Shown here: one piece after another, positions 42,833-51,803 of the stretch
How the letters are laid out: each line of letters opens with the position of its first letter
How positions within the stretch are numbered: the first letter of the stretch is position 1
Origin: Blastococcus saxobsidens
GTDB taxonomy: Bacteria; Actinomycetota; Actinomycetes; Mycobacteriales; Geodermatophilaceae
Assembly (NCBI RefSeq): GCF_002938435.1
Contig: NZ_POQT01000028.1
Coordinates: 1 to 61,214, forward strand
DNA: 61,214 nt
Direction: 5' to 3'
Position numbers and translations under genes: made by a program
Notes under the pieces: generated by a model
What the model was told of the DNA's origin: nothing
The model's input: only the letters and a program-made list of their open reading frames with translations
Database searches by the model: none

Positions 42833-42838
42833 CGGCCG

Positions 42839-43174
42839 GTGACCGTCACCCGCTCCGTGCTGCTGTTCGTGCTCGCCGCGCTGGCCGAGATCGGCGGCGC
42901 CTGGCTGGTCTGGCAGGGCGTCCGCGAGTCCCGCGGCTGGCTCTGGATCGGCGCCGGCGTGCTGGCGCTCGGCGCGTACGGGTTCGTCGCGACGCTGCAG
43001 CCCGAGGCGAACTTCGGCCGGATCCTCGCCGCGTACGGCGGGGTCTTCGTCGCCGGCTCCCTGCTCTGGGGGATGGCCCTGGACGGGTTCCGGCCGGACC
43101 GCTACGACGTCGCGGGCGCGCTGCTGTGCCTCGTCGGCGTCGCGGTGATCATGTACGCGCCGCGCGCCGCCTGA
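42839..43174 (+). CDS. YnfA/UPF0060 family membrane protein
   Basis: A 111-residue protein with four membrane helices. It shows [51 protein letters not shown] and [20 protein letters not shown], the YnfA family signature. YnfA proteins are related to small multidrug exporters. GTG start at 42839 is read from a leaderless promoter. Its length equals that of the family. Confidence 0.9.
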   Translation: MTVTRSVLLFVLAALAEIGGAWLVWQGVRESRGWLWIGAGVLALGAYGFVATLQPEANFGRILAAYGGVFVAGSLLWGMALDGFRPDRYDVAGALLCLVGVAVIMYAPRAA

Positions 43175-43226
43175 TCGGGTGGGTCCTGGGTCGCCAACGC
43201 TGCGGCGGGACGCCAAGATCAACGGT

Positions 43227-44861
43227 ATGAGCGCCGCACGTGCCGGACAGCCCGCCCAGCCCGCCGACCTGATCGACGTCGCCTCCCTGGTCACGGCCTA
43301 CTTCACGCGCGAGCCCGACCCGGCCGAGCCCGCGCAGCAGGTGGCGTTCGGCACCAGCGGCCACCGCGGCTCGGCCTTCGACGCGGCGTTCAACGAGGCG
43401 CACATCCTCGCCACCACCCAGGCGATCTGCGAGTACCGGGCCGCGCAGGGGTACGACGGCCCGCTCTTCCTCGGCCGCGACACCCACGCGCTGAGCGAGC
43501 CCGCGTGGGCCAGTGCCCTCGAGGTGCTGGCGGCCAACGACGTGACGGTCCTGGTCGACGCCGCCGACCGCTACACCCCCACGCCGGCCATCAGTCACGC
43601 GATCCTGCGCGCGAACGCCGGCCGCAGCAGCGGCCTCGCCGACGGCATCGTCGTCACCCCGTCGCACAACCCGCCCCGCGACGGCGGCTTCAAGTACAAC
43701 CCGCCGTCCGGCGGCCCGGCCGACACCGACGCCACGAAGGTGATCGCCGACCGTGCCAACGAGCTGCTGCGGGCCGGCCTCGAAGGCGTCCGGCGGATCC
43801 CGTTCCCCCGTGCCCGGGCGGCCGCGACGGCGCACGACTTTCTCGGGGACTACGTCGACGACCTGCCGAGCGTGCTCGACCTGGACGCCGTCCGCGACGC
43901 CGGCGTCCGGATCGGCGCCGACCCGCTGGGCGGTGCGAGCGTCGACTACTGGGCCGCGATCGCCGAGCGGCACCGGCTCGACCTCACCGTGGTGAACCCG
44001 CTGGTCGACCCGACCTGGCGCTTCATGACGCTGGACTGGGACGGCAAGATCCGGATGGACTGCTCCTCCCCGTCGGCGATGGCCTCGCTGATCGGCAAGC
44101 GCGCGGACTACGCCATCGCCACGGGCAACGACGCCGACGCCGACCGGCACGGCATCGTCACCCCCGACGGCGGGCTGATGAACCCCAACCACTTCCTGGC
44201 CGTGGCCATCGCCTACCTGTTCGAGCACCGGCCGCAGTGGGACGCGGGCACCGCCGTCGGCAAGACCCTGGTGTCCTCGTCGCTGATCGACCGGGTCGTG
44301 GGCGGCCTGGGCAGGCGCCTGGTGGAGGTGCCGGTCGGCTTCAAATGGTTCGTGCCCGGGCTGCTCGACGGCTCCGTCGGCTTCGGCGGGGAGGAGTCCG
44401 CGGGTGCCTCGTTCCTCCGCCGCGACGGCTCGGTCTGGACGACGGACAAGGACGGCATCCTGCTGGCGCTGCTGGCCGCTGAGATCCAGGCAGTCACGGG
44501 ACGGTCCCCGTCCCAGCTGCACGCCGGGCTGACCGCCGCGCACGGCGAGTCGGCCTACGCACGCGTCGACGCCCCCGCCACCCGCGAGCAGAAGGCCAAG
44601 CTGGGCAAGCTCTCCCCCGAGGACGTCACGGCGACCGAGCTGGCCGGCGAGCCGATCACCGCCAAGCTCACCCGCGCACCGGGCAACGACGCCGCGATCG
44701 GTGGTCTCAAGGTCACCACGGAGAACGCCTGGTTCGCCGCCCGCCCGTCGGGGACGGAGGACGTCTACAAGGTCTACGCCGAGTCGTTCCTCGGGCCCGA
44801 GCACCTGGCCCGCGTCCAGGAGGAGGCCCGGGCCGTGGTGACGGCGGCGCTCGGCGGCTGA
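43227..44861 (+). CDS. pgm: Alpha-D-glucose phosphate-specific phosphoglucomutase
   Basis: A 544-residue phosphoglucomutase interconverting glucose 1- and 6-phosphate, feeding trehalose (UDP-glucose) and inositol synthesis. [16 protein letters not shown] opens the protein. The active-site serine is in VVTPSHNPP (Ser about 146), the metal loop is [10 protein letters not shown], sugar-binding [15 protein letters not shown] follows, and the phosphate-binding RPSGTED lies near the C-terminus. ATG at 43227 is used; an earlier in-frame start adds non-conserved residues. A CAAGAT box 6-7 nt before the ATG suggests a leaderless transcript. Confidence 0.95.
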   Translation: MSAARAGQPAQPADLIDVASLVTAYFTREPDPAEPAQQVAFGTSGHRGSAFDAAFNEAHILATTQAICEYRAAQGYDGPLFLGRDTHALSEPAWASALEVLAANDVTVLVDAADRYTPTPAISHAILRANAGRSSGLADGIVVTPSHNPPRDGGFKYNPPSGGPADTDATKVIADRANELLRAGLEGVRRIPFPRARAAATAHDFLGDYVDDLPSVLDLDAVRDAGVRIGADPLGGASVDYWAAIAERHRLDLTVVNPLVDPTWRFMTLDWDGKIRMDCSSPSAMASLIGKRADYAIATGNDADADRHGIVTPDGGLMNPNHFLAVAIAYLFEHRPQWDAGTAVGKTLVSSSLIDRVVGGLGRRLVEVPVGFKWFVPGLLDGSVGFGGEESAGASFLRRDGSVWTTDKDGILLALLAAEIQAVTGRSPSQLHAGLTAAHGESAYARVDAPATREQKAKLGKLSPEDVTATELAGEPITAKLTRAPGNDAAIGGLKVTTENAWFAARPSGTEDVYKVYAESFLGPEHLARVQEEARAVVTAALGG

Positions 44862-44970
44862 ACCCGCGTCCGGCGCCCGACGGGGTGCCGGGGACGGCTA
44901 CCGCCCCGCCGGGGTGAGGCCGGCCGTGTCGACCACCGCGCCGCCGGTGGCCCGGAGGCAGACTGTGCCC

Positions 44971-45615
44971 ATGACGGACGGTCAGCAGTGGGGACCTCCT
45001 CCGCCCGCCGGGCAGAGCGGCCCGGAGCAGCCTGCCTACCAGGCGTACGGCGCCCAGCCCGGTCACCCCCAGCAGCCCCCGTACGGACAGCCGCAGTACG
45101 GGTCGGCCCCGTACCAGCAGCAGCCGTACGGCCAACCCGGCTATCCGCAGCCCGGTTCCGCGCCCTATGGCTACGCACCCCAGGGGTTCGGCCAGCAGGC
45201 GGTCTGGCCCTACGGGCCCGGCCGCCCGCCGGTGGCCACGACGGCCGCCGTCGTCGGCATCGTCACCGGAGCGCTCACGGCTTTCGGCGGGCTCGTCTTC
45301 CTGCTCGCGCTGGTCGGTGGGCAGGGCGACGTGGCGACGACGGTCCTGATCCTGGGGCTGCCGTGCACGGTCGGCCTGATCACCGGCGGGGTCCAGGTCC
45401 TGCAGCGCCGCTCCTCGGCGGTGCTGTTCTGGTCGGCCGTCGCGGCACTCGGTGTCCTCGCCGTGGCCCTGATCGCCGGGATGACGGCGCTGGACGAGGA
45501 CGACCGCATCGGCGTCGCGGCCTTCGTCCTCTTCGCCTGCATCCTGCCGGTGGTGACCGCGGTGCTCGCCCGCCTGAGGACCGTCACCGAGTGGCTGGTG
45601 GCCCACAACTACTGA
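44971..45615 (+). CDS. Membrane protein with Pro/Gln/Tyr-rich N-terminus
   Basis: A 214-residue protein. Residues 1-85 are a low-complexity tail with repeated PYGQP, QPPYG and PGYPQ units, facing the cytoplasm or cell wall. Four membrane helices follow (AAVVGIVTGALTAFGGLVFLLA, VLILGLPCTVGLITG, VLFWSAVAALGVLAVALIAGM, VAAFVLFACILPVVTAVLA). This resembles DUF4190-type actinobacterial proteins. Start ATG 44971 has GGAGGCAG about 10 nt upstream. Convergent with the diguanylate cyclase. No function is assigned. Confidence 0.75.
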   Translation: MTDGQQWGPPPPAGQSGPEQPAYQAYGAQPGHPQQPPYGQPQYGSAPYQQQPYGQPGYPQPGSAPYGYAPQGFGQQAVWPYGPGRPPVATTAAVVGIVTGALTAFGGLVFLLALVGGQGDVATTVLILGLPCTVGLITGGVQVLQRRSSAVLFWSAVAALGVLAVALIAGMTALDEDDRIGVAAFVLFACILPVVTAVLARLRTVTEWLVAHNY

Positions 45616-45624
45616 GCGGCGTGC

Positions 45625-46524
45625 TCAGCGGCGCGGCCGCGGCCGCCGGCGGGACTTGTCGGCGTACATGTCGTCGTCGGCGGCCCGCACGACGCGCTCG
45701 TAGACCTCCACCGGGTCCCCGCCACCCGGGGCTGTGCCGATGCCGATGCTGATGCCGACGGGCACGCGCGCGGAGTCGAGTTCCAGGGGCTCGGTGATCG
45801 CGGTGCGCAGCCGGTCGGCGAGCGCCTCCGCGTCGGCCCGCTCGGTGTTCTCGCAGACGATGCTGAACTCGTCACCGCCCAGCCGGGCGGCGGTGTCGCT
45901 GGCCCGCAGCACCGAGCTCAGCCGGTCGGCGAAGGCCATCAGCACCCGGTCGCCCATCGGGTGCCCGAGCTCGTCGTTGATGGCCTTGAAGCCGTCGAGG
46001 TCGATGACCAGCACGCAGGTGGGGGTGTTCTCGCGGTGCCCGCGGTCGAGGGCGTGGCGCAGCCGGTCGTGGAACAGCAGCCGATTCGGCAGCCCGGTGA
46101 GCGGATCGTGCAGCGAGCGGTGCACCAGCTGCGCCTCCAGCGCCTTTCGCTCGGTGATGTCCTCGACGATGAGCACCAGGTGGGCGGGCCCGTCGGCGTT
46201 CTCGGGCACCCAGGAGGCGGTGATCTGCACCGGCACGTCCGACCCGTCGCTGCGGATCACCCGGGTCTCGTGTCGCATCGGGCGGTCGGGCTGCGTCGTC
46301 AGGGTCAGTTGCGCCTCCCGGGCGGCACCCACCCCCTCGGGGTGCACGAGGCCGAGCATCGACCGGCCGCGCAGCTCCGCGGCCGAGTAGCCGAGCATGG
46401 TGGTGAGGGCGGGGTTGACGTCGACCAGGACACCCGCGGGCGTCGTCAGCGCGATCCCCATGGGCGCGTTGGCGAAGGCGCTCCTCCGGTCCGCCGGGGG
46501 CAGCGCGTCGACCACCTCGATCAC
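45625..46524 (-). CDS. PAS-GGDEF diguanylate cyclase
   Basis: A 299-residue protein. An N-terminal PAS sensor domain (FANAPMGIALTTPAGVLVDVNPALTTMLGYSAAELRG, then HETRVIRSDGSDVPVQITASW) precedes a GGDEF domain with DPLTGLPNRLLF, VIDLDGFKAINDELGH and RLGGDEF. The inhibitory I-site RASD lies exactly five residues before GGDEF. It should make cyclic di-GMP with product inhibition. The GTG at 46524 (VIEVV) has GGGAGGT 5-6 nt upstream. An ATG at 46539 is an alternative. There are no membrane segments, so the PAS ligand is intracellular. Confidence 0.92.
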   Translation of the reverse strand: MIEVVDALPPADRRSAFANAPMGIALTTPAGVLVDVNPALTTMLGYSAAELRGRSMLGLVHPEGVGAAREAQLTLTTQPDRPMRHETRVIRSDGSDVPVQITASWVPENADGPAHLVLIVEDITERKALEAQLVHRSLHDPLTGLPNRLLFHDRLRHALDRGHRENTPTCVLVIDLDGFKAINDELGHPMGDRVLMAFADRLSSVLRASDTAARLGGDEFSIVCENTERADAEALADRLRTAITEPLELDSARVPVGISIGIGTAPGGGDPVEVYERVVRAADDDMYADKSRRRPRPRR

Positions 46525-46677
46525 CAGAGCACCTCCCATGCCGACCCCATCTTGCGCGCCTACCCCGACGAACTGCTCCCCGGACCGGCCGCTCCCGTTC
46601 CGTGACGCCTGATAGGGGGAACGTTCGCCCGGGGTGCAGGATGCGTGGGTACCCGCAGACGGACCGAGGAGACGCCG

Positions 46678-47616
46678 ATGAACGAGTTCGACCTGGTGCT
46701 GCCGTCCACGGTCGACGTCCGCGAGGTGGGGATGCGCGACGGTCTGCAGATGGAGGCAGCGGTACCGCTGGAGGCCAAGCTGGAGATGCTCGAAGCCCTG
46801 GTGGCCACCGGGGTGCGGCGGATCGAGGCGACGTCGTTCGTCTCCCCCACGGCCGTCCCGACCCTGGCCGACGCCGACCAGGTGGCCGCGGAGCTCACCC
46901 GCTGGCCCGGCGTGCACTGGTCGGCGCTCGTGGCCAACCCCCGCGGTGCGGTCCGGGCCGTGGACGCCGGTGTCGCCGACCTCGAGTACGTCGTGTCCGC
47001 CTCCGACGGGCACAGCCGGGCCAACGCCGGCCGCAGCACCGCCGAGGCGGTGGGCGCCGTCGGCGAGGTGGCCGCGCTCGCGCACGGTGCCGGGGGCTCG
47101 CTGGAGGTCATCATCGCCACGGCCTGGGACTGCCCCTTCGACGGCCGCACCCCGGTCGCCCGCACGGTGGACGTGGCCCGCGCCGCCGTCACCGCGGGGG
47201 CCGACCAGCTGTGCCTGGGCGACACCATCGGCACCACGACGCCGTTGCGCGTGGTCACCCTGGTCGACGCCGTGCGCCGCGCCTGTCCCGGGATCCCGGT
47301 CGGCGTCCACTTCCACGACACCCGCGGCACCGGCCAGGCCAACGCCCTGGCGGCGGTGCAGGCCGGCGTCACCCAGCTGGACGCCTCGATCGGCGGTCTC
47401 GGTGGCTGCCCGTTCGCGCCGGGGGCCAGCGGCAACATCGCCACCGAGGAGCTGGTCTACATGCTGGAGGAGTCGGGCGTGCGCACCGGCCTGGACCTCG
47501 ACGCGCTGCTCGCGGCCGCACGGGTGACGGAGCAGGCGGTCGGGCACGAGCTGCCGAGCTCCCTGTACCGCGCCGGGGGCCGTTCGGTCCCACGCGGCGC
47601 GGGGACGCCGGCATGA
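46678..47616 (+). CDS. Hydroxymethylglutaryl-CoA lyase
   Basis: A 312-residue HMGL-like TIM barrel cleaving HMG-CoA to acetoacetate and acetyl-CoA, the last step of leucine catabolism. VDVREVGMRDGLQME opens the protein, HFHDTRGTGQANALAAV carries metal ligands, and GGLGGCPFAPGASGNIATEEL contains the catalytic Cys. Start ATG 46678 has GAGGAGA 6 nt upstream. Its stop overlaps the following flavin reductase (ATGA), so they form an operon. Confidence 0.92.
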   Translation: MNEFDLVLPSTVDVREVGMRDGLQMEAAVPLEAKLEMLEALVATGVRRIEATSFVSPTAVPTLADADQVAAELTRWPGVHWSALVANPRGAVRAVDAGVADLEYVVSASDGHSRANAGRSTAEAVGAVGEVAALAHGAGGSLEVIIATAWDCPFDGRTPVARTVDVARAAVTAGADQLCLGDTIGTTTPLRVVTLVDAVRRACPGIPVGVHFHDTRGTGQANALAAVQAGVTQLDASIGGLGGCPFAPGASGNIATEELVYMLEESGVRTGLDLDALLAAARVTEQAVGHELPSSLYRAGGRSVPRGAGTPA

Positions 47617-48128
47617 CCGGGGACCAGACCCCCGGGCCGCCGCGCATCGTGGACCCCCGGGTCATGCGCGACGTGCTGGGCCACTTCGCCTCCGGGGTCA
47701 CGGTCATCACCGCCGACACCCCGGACGGGCCGATCGGCTTCACCTGCCAGTCGTTCAGCTCGCTGTCGCTGGACCCGCCGCTCGTGGCGTTCGCCCCGGC
47801 CCGCACCTCGCGGACCTGGCCGCGGCTGCGCGACATGGGTCGCTTCTGCGTCAACGTGCTCGCCGAGGGCCAGGACGCGGTCTCGCAGAACTTCGCACGC
47901 TCGACGGCGGACAGGTTCGCCGGCGTCCCGTGGACCTCCAGCCCGCACGGCTCCCCGGTGCTCGACGGCGTGATCGCCTGGATCGACGGCGAGCTGTGGG
48001 CGGAGTACGACGGCGGCGACCACACGATCGTCGTGGCCCGCGTCCTCGACCTCGGCGCGGTCGCCGATCGCCGTCCGCTGCTCTTCCACCGCGGGACCTA
48101 CGGCCTGCTGCGCACCGGCGAGCGGTGA
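47613..48128 (+). CDS. Flavin reductase domain protein
   Basis: A 171-residue FMN-binding split-barrel protein. MRDVLGHFASGVTVIT, GFTCQSFSSLSLDPPLVAFAP and RFCVNVLAEGQDAVSQNFA form the flavin-reductase signature seen in the small component of two-component monooxygenases. LDGVIAWIDGELWAEYDGGDHTIVVARV follows. It is coupled to the HMG-CoA lyase gene. No oxygenase partner lies next to it. Confidence 0.9.
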   Translation: MTGDQTPGPPRIVDPRVMRDVLGHFASGVTVITADTPDGPIGFTCQSFSSLSLDPPLVAFAPARTSRTWPRLRDMGRFCVNVLAEGQDAVSQNFARSTADRFAGVPWTSSPHGSPVLDGVIAWIDGELWAEYDGGDHTIVVARVLDLGAVADRRPLLFHRGTYGLLRTGER

Positions 48129-48206
48129 TCCGGGCGGTTCCCGGCGCCCCGGACGGGGCACGCACCGACCGGGCGCCTCCGCGCGCCCGGACGCGAGGAG
48201 GGAACG

Positions 48207-48965
48207 ATGGGACTGCTCGACCGGCTCTTCGGCCGCAGGCCGCGCGGGTACGACGACCGCCGCTACGACGGCTACGGGTACGACCCGGGCCCCGCCCCGG
48301 CGTACGGCCACGACGAGGGGCCCACCCGCCCCAGGCAGGGCCGCTCGGCCGACGACCAGGCGATCGAGCGCTACCGCTACCTGCTGCGCACCGCACCGCC
48401 GGACCAGATCGAGCAGGCGCACGCCGAGGCGTTCGCCCAGCTCACCCCGGAGCAACGCCGGCAGGTCCTCGGCCGGCTGGGCGAGGCCGTCCCGGCCGGG
48501 GAGCGCCCGACCAGCGACGACCCGCGCGCGCTCGCCCGGGCCGCCACCCGCGCGGAGCTGCGCCAGCCCGGGTTCATGGAGCGGACGTTCGGTGGCCCCG
48601 GCCGGCCCGGCCCCGCGTACGGCGGCGGGTTCGGCGGTCCCGGCATCGGCGGCGTGATCGGCGGCAGCATGCTGGGCACCATCGGCGGCCTGGTCGTCGG
48701 CACCGCGGTGGCCGACGCGCTCTTCGACACCGGGCTGGGTGACGGCGGGCTGTTCGGCGGCGGGGACGAGGAGGCCTACGCGGCCGGCGTCGAGGACGGC
48801 ACCGGGGCCGACGGGGGCGACGTCGCCGGCGGGGCCGGCGGGGACGACGGCGGCTACGGCGCCGGGGACTACGGCGGCGGCGACTTCGGGGGCGGGGACT
48901 TCGGGGGCGGGGACTTCGGCGGCGGGGACTTCGGCGGCGGGGACTTCGGGGGCGGCGACTTCTAG
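48207..48965 (+). CDS. Gly/Asp-rich low-complexity protein with GGGDF tandem repeats
   Basis: A 252-residue protein. The N-terminal part is charged and Tyr-rich (MGLLDRLFGRRPRGYDDRRYD). A helical region (ERYRYLLRTAPPDQIEQAHAEAFAQLTPEQRRQVL) and a Gly-rich hydrophobic segment (GGVIGGSMLGTIGGLVVGTAVADALF) follow. The C-terminus ends in six perfect GGGDF units (15-bp repeats, 48873-48962). RBS GAGGAGGG lies 4 nt before the ATG. Function unknown; probably membrane-associated or a self-assembling chain. Confidence 0.75.
   Translation: MGLLDRLFGRRPRGYDDRRYDGYGYDPGPAPAYGHDEGPTRPRQGRSADDQAIERYRYLLRTAPPDQIEQAHAEAFAQLTPEQRRQVLGRLGEAVPAGERPTSDDPRALARAATRAELRQPGFMERTFGGPGRPGPAYGGGFGGPGIGGVIGGSMLGTIGGLVVGTAVADALFDTGLGDGGLFGGGDEEAYAAGVEDGTGADGGDVAGGAGGDDGGYGAGDYGGGDFGGGDFGGGDFGGGDFGGGDFGGGDF
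48873..48962 (+). repeat. Tandem 15-bp repeat encoding GGGDF, six copies
   Basis: Six consecutive GGCGGCGACTTCGGG-type units with third-base changes, ending at the stop codon. Copy number may vary between strains. Confidence 0.85.
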
Positions 48966-49393
48966 CGCGCCGTACCGCGCCGGCGCAGCGTCAGCAGCCC
49001 GAGGACCGGCAGGACGAGCGGCACGTAGAAGTAGCCGCGGCCGTAGCCCGACCACACGGTCTCGTCGGGGAAGGCGTCCGGATCGACCAGCGACAGGGTG
49101 CCCACCACGAGGACCCCGACGAGCTCCACGGTGATGGCGACCAGCGCCGTCCACCGGCCGCCGCGTCCGCCGCGCACCAGCCCCACCGTGGCCACCACGT
49201 AGACCGCCGCGGCCAGGGCGGACAGCAGGTAGGCCGTCGGCGCCTCGGCGAACCGGGTGCTCAGCTGGACGGTGGCCCGGGCCCCGGCGGCCAGGGCGAA
49301 GATCCCGTACAGCAGCACCAGCACGCGGACCGGGCCACCGGGGGTGGCGCCGGCGGGCTCCGCGGCCGGGCCGAGGGCGGAACGGTCAGGCAC
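48962..49393 (-). CDS. Four-helix membrane protein
   Basis: A 143-residue protein with hydrophobic segments VLVLLYGIFALAAGARATVQL, LLSALAAAVYVVATVGLV, WTALVAITVELVGVLVVG and FYVPLVLPVLGLLTL. A GRGYFYVP stretch before the last helix is conserved in actinobacterial integral membrane proteins of this type. GTG start at 49393 overlaps the end of the upstream membrane-protein gene by 8 nt, so the two form an operon. No function assigned. Confidence 0.72.
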   Translation of the reverse strand: MPDRSALGPAAEPAGATPGGPVRVLVLLYGIFALAAGARATVQLSTRFAEAPTAYLLSALAAAVYVVATVGLVRGGRGGRWTALVAITVELVGVLVVGTLSLVDPDAFPDETVWSGYGRGYFYVPLVLPVLGLLTLRRRGTAR

Positions 49394-49751
49394 CGGTCGC
49401 CTCCCAGAGCTGCAGCAGCCGCCACACCATGACGCCGGCGGTCGCCGCGGCCACGGCGATCACCGTGCCCGCCCAGCGGCTGGGCTCGGCCCGCGCCCAC
49501 AGCACACCGGCGACCGGGACCAGCAGCACGCCGACCAGGTAACCGAGGAACGTGGGGCTGTCCGCCGGTGTGGTCCCGCCGGCCATGGCCACCGCCGCGA
49601 TCCCCGCCTGCAGCACCAGCAGCGCCTCCAGCAGGCCGGCCCCGGAGAGGTGCAGCAGCCCGATGCGACGGCCGGCCAGCGTCGAGGCGAGCCCGAGCAG
49701 GGTGAGCACGCCGGCGACGACGGTCGTGGCGACGACGAGGGGCAGCGTCAC
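49386..49751 (-). CDS. Small membrane protein, operon partner
   Basis: A 121-residue protein with four predicted helices (LPLVVATTVVAGVLTLLGLAST, LLEALLVLQAGIAAVAM, FLGYLVGVLLVPVAGVLW, WAGTVIAVAAATAGVMVW). GTG at 49751 is chosen; a longer upstream frame starting at 49847 is Pro/Arg-rich and unlikely. It overlaps the following 143-residue membrane protein. The two are probably partners, role unknown. Confidence 0.68.
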   Translation of the reverse strand: MTLPLVVATTVVAGVLTLLGLASTLAGRRIGLLHLSGAGLLEALLVLQAGIAAVAMAGGTTPADSPTFLGYLVGVLLVPVAGVLWARAEPSRWAGTVIAVAAATAGVMVWRLLQLWEATGA

Positions 49752-49960
49752 GGGCGCGGCCGGTGGGGGGCGGGGACCTGCACGACCCCATCTTCGCGCG
49801 CCCGCGGGACGACCCCGCGCGGGGTCGTCGACCCACGCCGGCCGCATAGTCGCGATGTGCGACGCAGCGAGGTGGCCGACGCCCGGGCCGGGCGATCATG
49901 CGTCCGGAGGTGCTCGGGCCGATCCCGGCCGCCCGGCCGCCCGGCTGCCCGGCTGCCCGG

Positions 49961-49985
49961 CTGGGATCAGGTGACCTGATCCCAG
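49961..49985. repeat. Perfect inverted repeat IR1 upstream of subtilase
   Basis: CTGGGATCAGGT-G-ACCTGATCCCAG: 12-bp arms with a 1-nt centre. Either an operator or a cruciform/terminator element. Its last two bases overlap the next inverted repeat. Confidence 0.6.
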
Positions 49986-50025
49986 CGCGTCCTCCCCCAC
50001 GGTGCGCGGTGAGGGAGGACGCGCT
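49984..50025. repeat. Perfect inverted repeat IR2 upstream of subtilase
   Basis: AGCGCGTCCTCCC and GGGAGGACGCGCT: 13-bp arms with a 16-nt spacer that itself can pair (CAC/GTG). Terminator-like. Confidence 0.55.
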
Positions 50026-50126
50026 GCGGCGGGGGAGGACGTCGCCCCAACCGGCCGGTAACCCTCCCGGCATTCCGTCGTTGAGGCATGGCACACATCG
50101 CCGTGACCCCCCGCAAGGAGCGCTCC

Positions 50127-51659
50127 ATGAGCCGGTCGTCCCGTCGTCTGCTGGGGGTGGTGTCCGGCGCGGTCGTCGTCGGCGCCCTCCTCGCCGCTCC
50201 CGCCCAGGCCGCGCCGGGCAGCACGCCCCTGGCCCCCGTGCAGGACTTCCTCGCCGACCAGCTCGCCGGTCTGGCGGCGGCCACGCCCACCACGGTCATG
50301 GTCCACGGCACCGACATCGCGGCGGCTCGCGCCGCGGTCGCCTCGACCGGCATGCGAGCGATCACCGAATACGAGCGGATCGGGGTCTCGGTGGCCTCCG
50401 GCACCGCCGCCCAGATCCAGGCCGCCCGCAGCGCTCCGGGCGTCACCTACCTCGAGGGCAACACCCCCATCGAGTTCACCCAGGAGACCTCCAACACTGC
50501 CACCCGCGGCGCCGAGGCGGCCGCCACGCTGACCGGCGCCAACGGCGATGCGCTGGACGGCAGCGGGGTCTCGGTGGCGGTCATCGACTCCGGCATCGAC
50601 CCGAACCACCCGTACTTCACGAACGCCGACGGCAGCAGCGCCGTCGTCGCCAACCTCAAGAGCCTGTGCCTGGTGGAGGCGAGCGCCGGTCCCGACTGCG
50701 TCGTCCCCGTGCCCGGCGTCGTCGACACCGACACGCTCTCCGTCGGCGGCCACGGCACGCACGTCAGCGGCATCGTCGCCGGCCGGCCGACGACGCTGAC
50801 CGACGGCGGCCGGCTGCAGGGTGCTGCCCCCGGCGCCAGCCTGGTCTCGATCTCGACCGGCGCGGTCCTGCTCATCGTGGGCGCGGACTCCGCGCTGAAC
50901 TGGGTGCTGGAGAACCACGAGGCGCCGTGCGGCGAGGGTGCCCCGGCGTCGACCTGCCCGCCGATCAAGGTCACGAACAACTCGTACGGACCGGTCGGTG
51001 GTGGCGAGTTCGACCCGGACTCGGCCACCGTGAAGCTGCAGCGCGCCCTCGCGGCCGAGGGCGTCGTGACCGTCTGGGCCGCCGGCAACGACGGGGGCGA
51101 CGGCTCCGCGTCGGTGACCAACCCGCCGGGCCAGGACCCGACCGGCGGCATCCTGTCCGTGGCCTCCTACTACGACCAGGACACCGGCACTCGGGACGGC
51201 GTGGTCAGCGACTACTCCTCGCGGGGCGACGCGGCGGACCCGTCGACCTGGCCCGACCTGTCGGCGCCCGGGGAGAACATCACCTCCTCCTGCCGGCCCT
51301 ACCTGCCGATCTGCGCCACCGGGCTGGACTTCCGCTCCGGTCCCGGCCTGCTCGACGTCGGCACCTTCAACACGATCAGCGGGACGTCGATGGCCGCTCC
51401 GCACATCGCCGGCATCGTGGCGCAGCTGTTCCAGGCCGACCCGACCGCGACCCCGGCCGAGATCGAGGCGGCGCTGAAGAGCACCACCCAACGGTTCACC
51501 GACGGCGCGGCCTACCGGACCGTGGACGGCTACCCGACGTCGTTCGACAAGGGCACCGGTCTCGTGGACGTCGTCGCGGCGGCGCAGGCACTGACCGGCA
51601 CGGCCGACACCCAGGTGACGAAGAGCAGGAAGCCCGCGAAGCCCAAGCCGCGGGGCTGA
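50127..51659 (+). CDS. Secreted subtilisin-like serine protease (S8)
   Basis: A 510-residue exported protease. The signal peptide is RLLGVVSGAVVVGALLAAPAQA. An N-terminal propeptide (residues about 30-135, an inhibitor I9-like fold) precedes the catalytic domain: Asp154 in AVIDSGID, His209 in GGHGTHVSG and Ser421 in SGTSMAAPH. The oxyanion region is VTVWAAGNDG. The tail is basic (KSRKPAKPKPRG). The ATG at 50127 has AAGGAG 6 nt upstream; an earlier ATG at 50088 lacks one. An intrinsic terminator and a parS-like site follow. Confidence 0.93.
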   Translation: MSRSSRRLLGVVSGAVVVGALLAAPAQAAPGSTPLAPVQDFLADQLAGLAAATPTTVMVHGTDIAAARAAVASTGMRAITEYERIGVSVASGTAAQIQAARSAPGVTYLEGNTPIEFTQETSNTATRGAEAAATLTGANGDALDGSGVSVAVIDSGIDPNHPYFTNADGSSAVVANLKSLCLVEASAGPDCVVPVPGVVDTDTLSVGGHGTHVSGIVAGRPTTLTDGGRLQGAAPGASLVSISTGAVLLIVGADSALNWVLENHEAPCGEGAPASTCPPIKVTNNSYGPVGGGEFDPDSATVKLQRALAAEGVVTVWAAGNDGGDGSASVTNPPGQDPTGGILSVASYYDQDTGTRDGVVSDYSSRGDAADPSTWPDLSAPGENITSSCRPYLPICATGLDFRSGPGLLDVGTFNTISGTSMAAPHIAGIVAQLFQADPTATPAEIEAALKSTTQRFTDGAAYRTVDGYPTSFDKGTGLVDVVAAAQALTGTADTQVTKSRKPAKPKPRG

Positions 51660-51667
51660 GCGGTCGA

Positions 51668-51705
51668 CGACGAGGGCGGATCCCGGTGGGGGTCCGCCCT
51701 CGTCG
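51668..51705 (+). terminator. Subtilase terminator
   Basis: 13-bp perfect stem CGACGAGGGCGGA / TCCGCCCTCGTCG with further pairing inside, 9 nt after the stop codon. Confidence 0.75.
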
Positions 51706-51706
51706 C

Positions 51707-51720
51707 GTTCCACGTGGAAC
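51707..51720. promoter_or_regulatory. parS-like ParB-binding site, copy 4
   Basis: Perfect GTTCCACGTGGAAC, the only intergenic copy, next to the subtilase terminator. Confidence 0.8.
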
Positions 51721-51803
51721 GTCGAGTGAGGTGGGCCACGCCCGCCCGGGTGATCATGGTCTCGGCGCGCGTGGACCGCCTCGCCCAGGTTAGATCAAGA
51801 CGT

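Larger units (their letters stand above)
49752..50126. other. 375-nt intergenic region with two inverted repeats
   Basis: A stretch of short CCGGC/GCCCGG tandem units (about 49927-49962) precedes two adjoining perfect inverted repeats, listed separately. The subtilase ribosome-binding site AAGGAG lies at 50115-50120. No gene was found. Confidence 0.45.

Noticed and set aside
49925..49962. Short tandem repeats as a CRISPR or satellite
   Set aside because: Imperfect 5-8 bp GC-rich units over about 40 bp only; probably simple low-complexity sequence.
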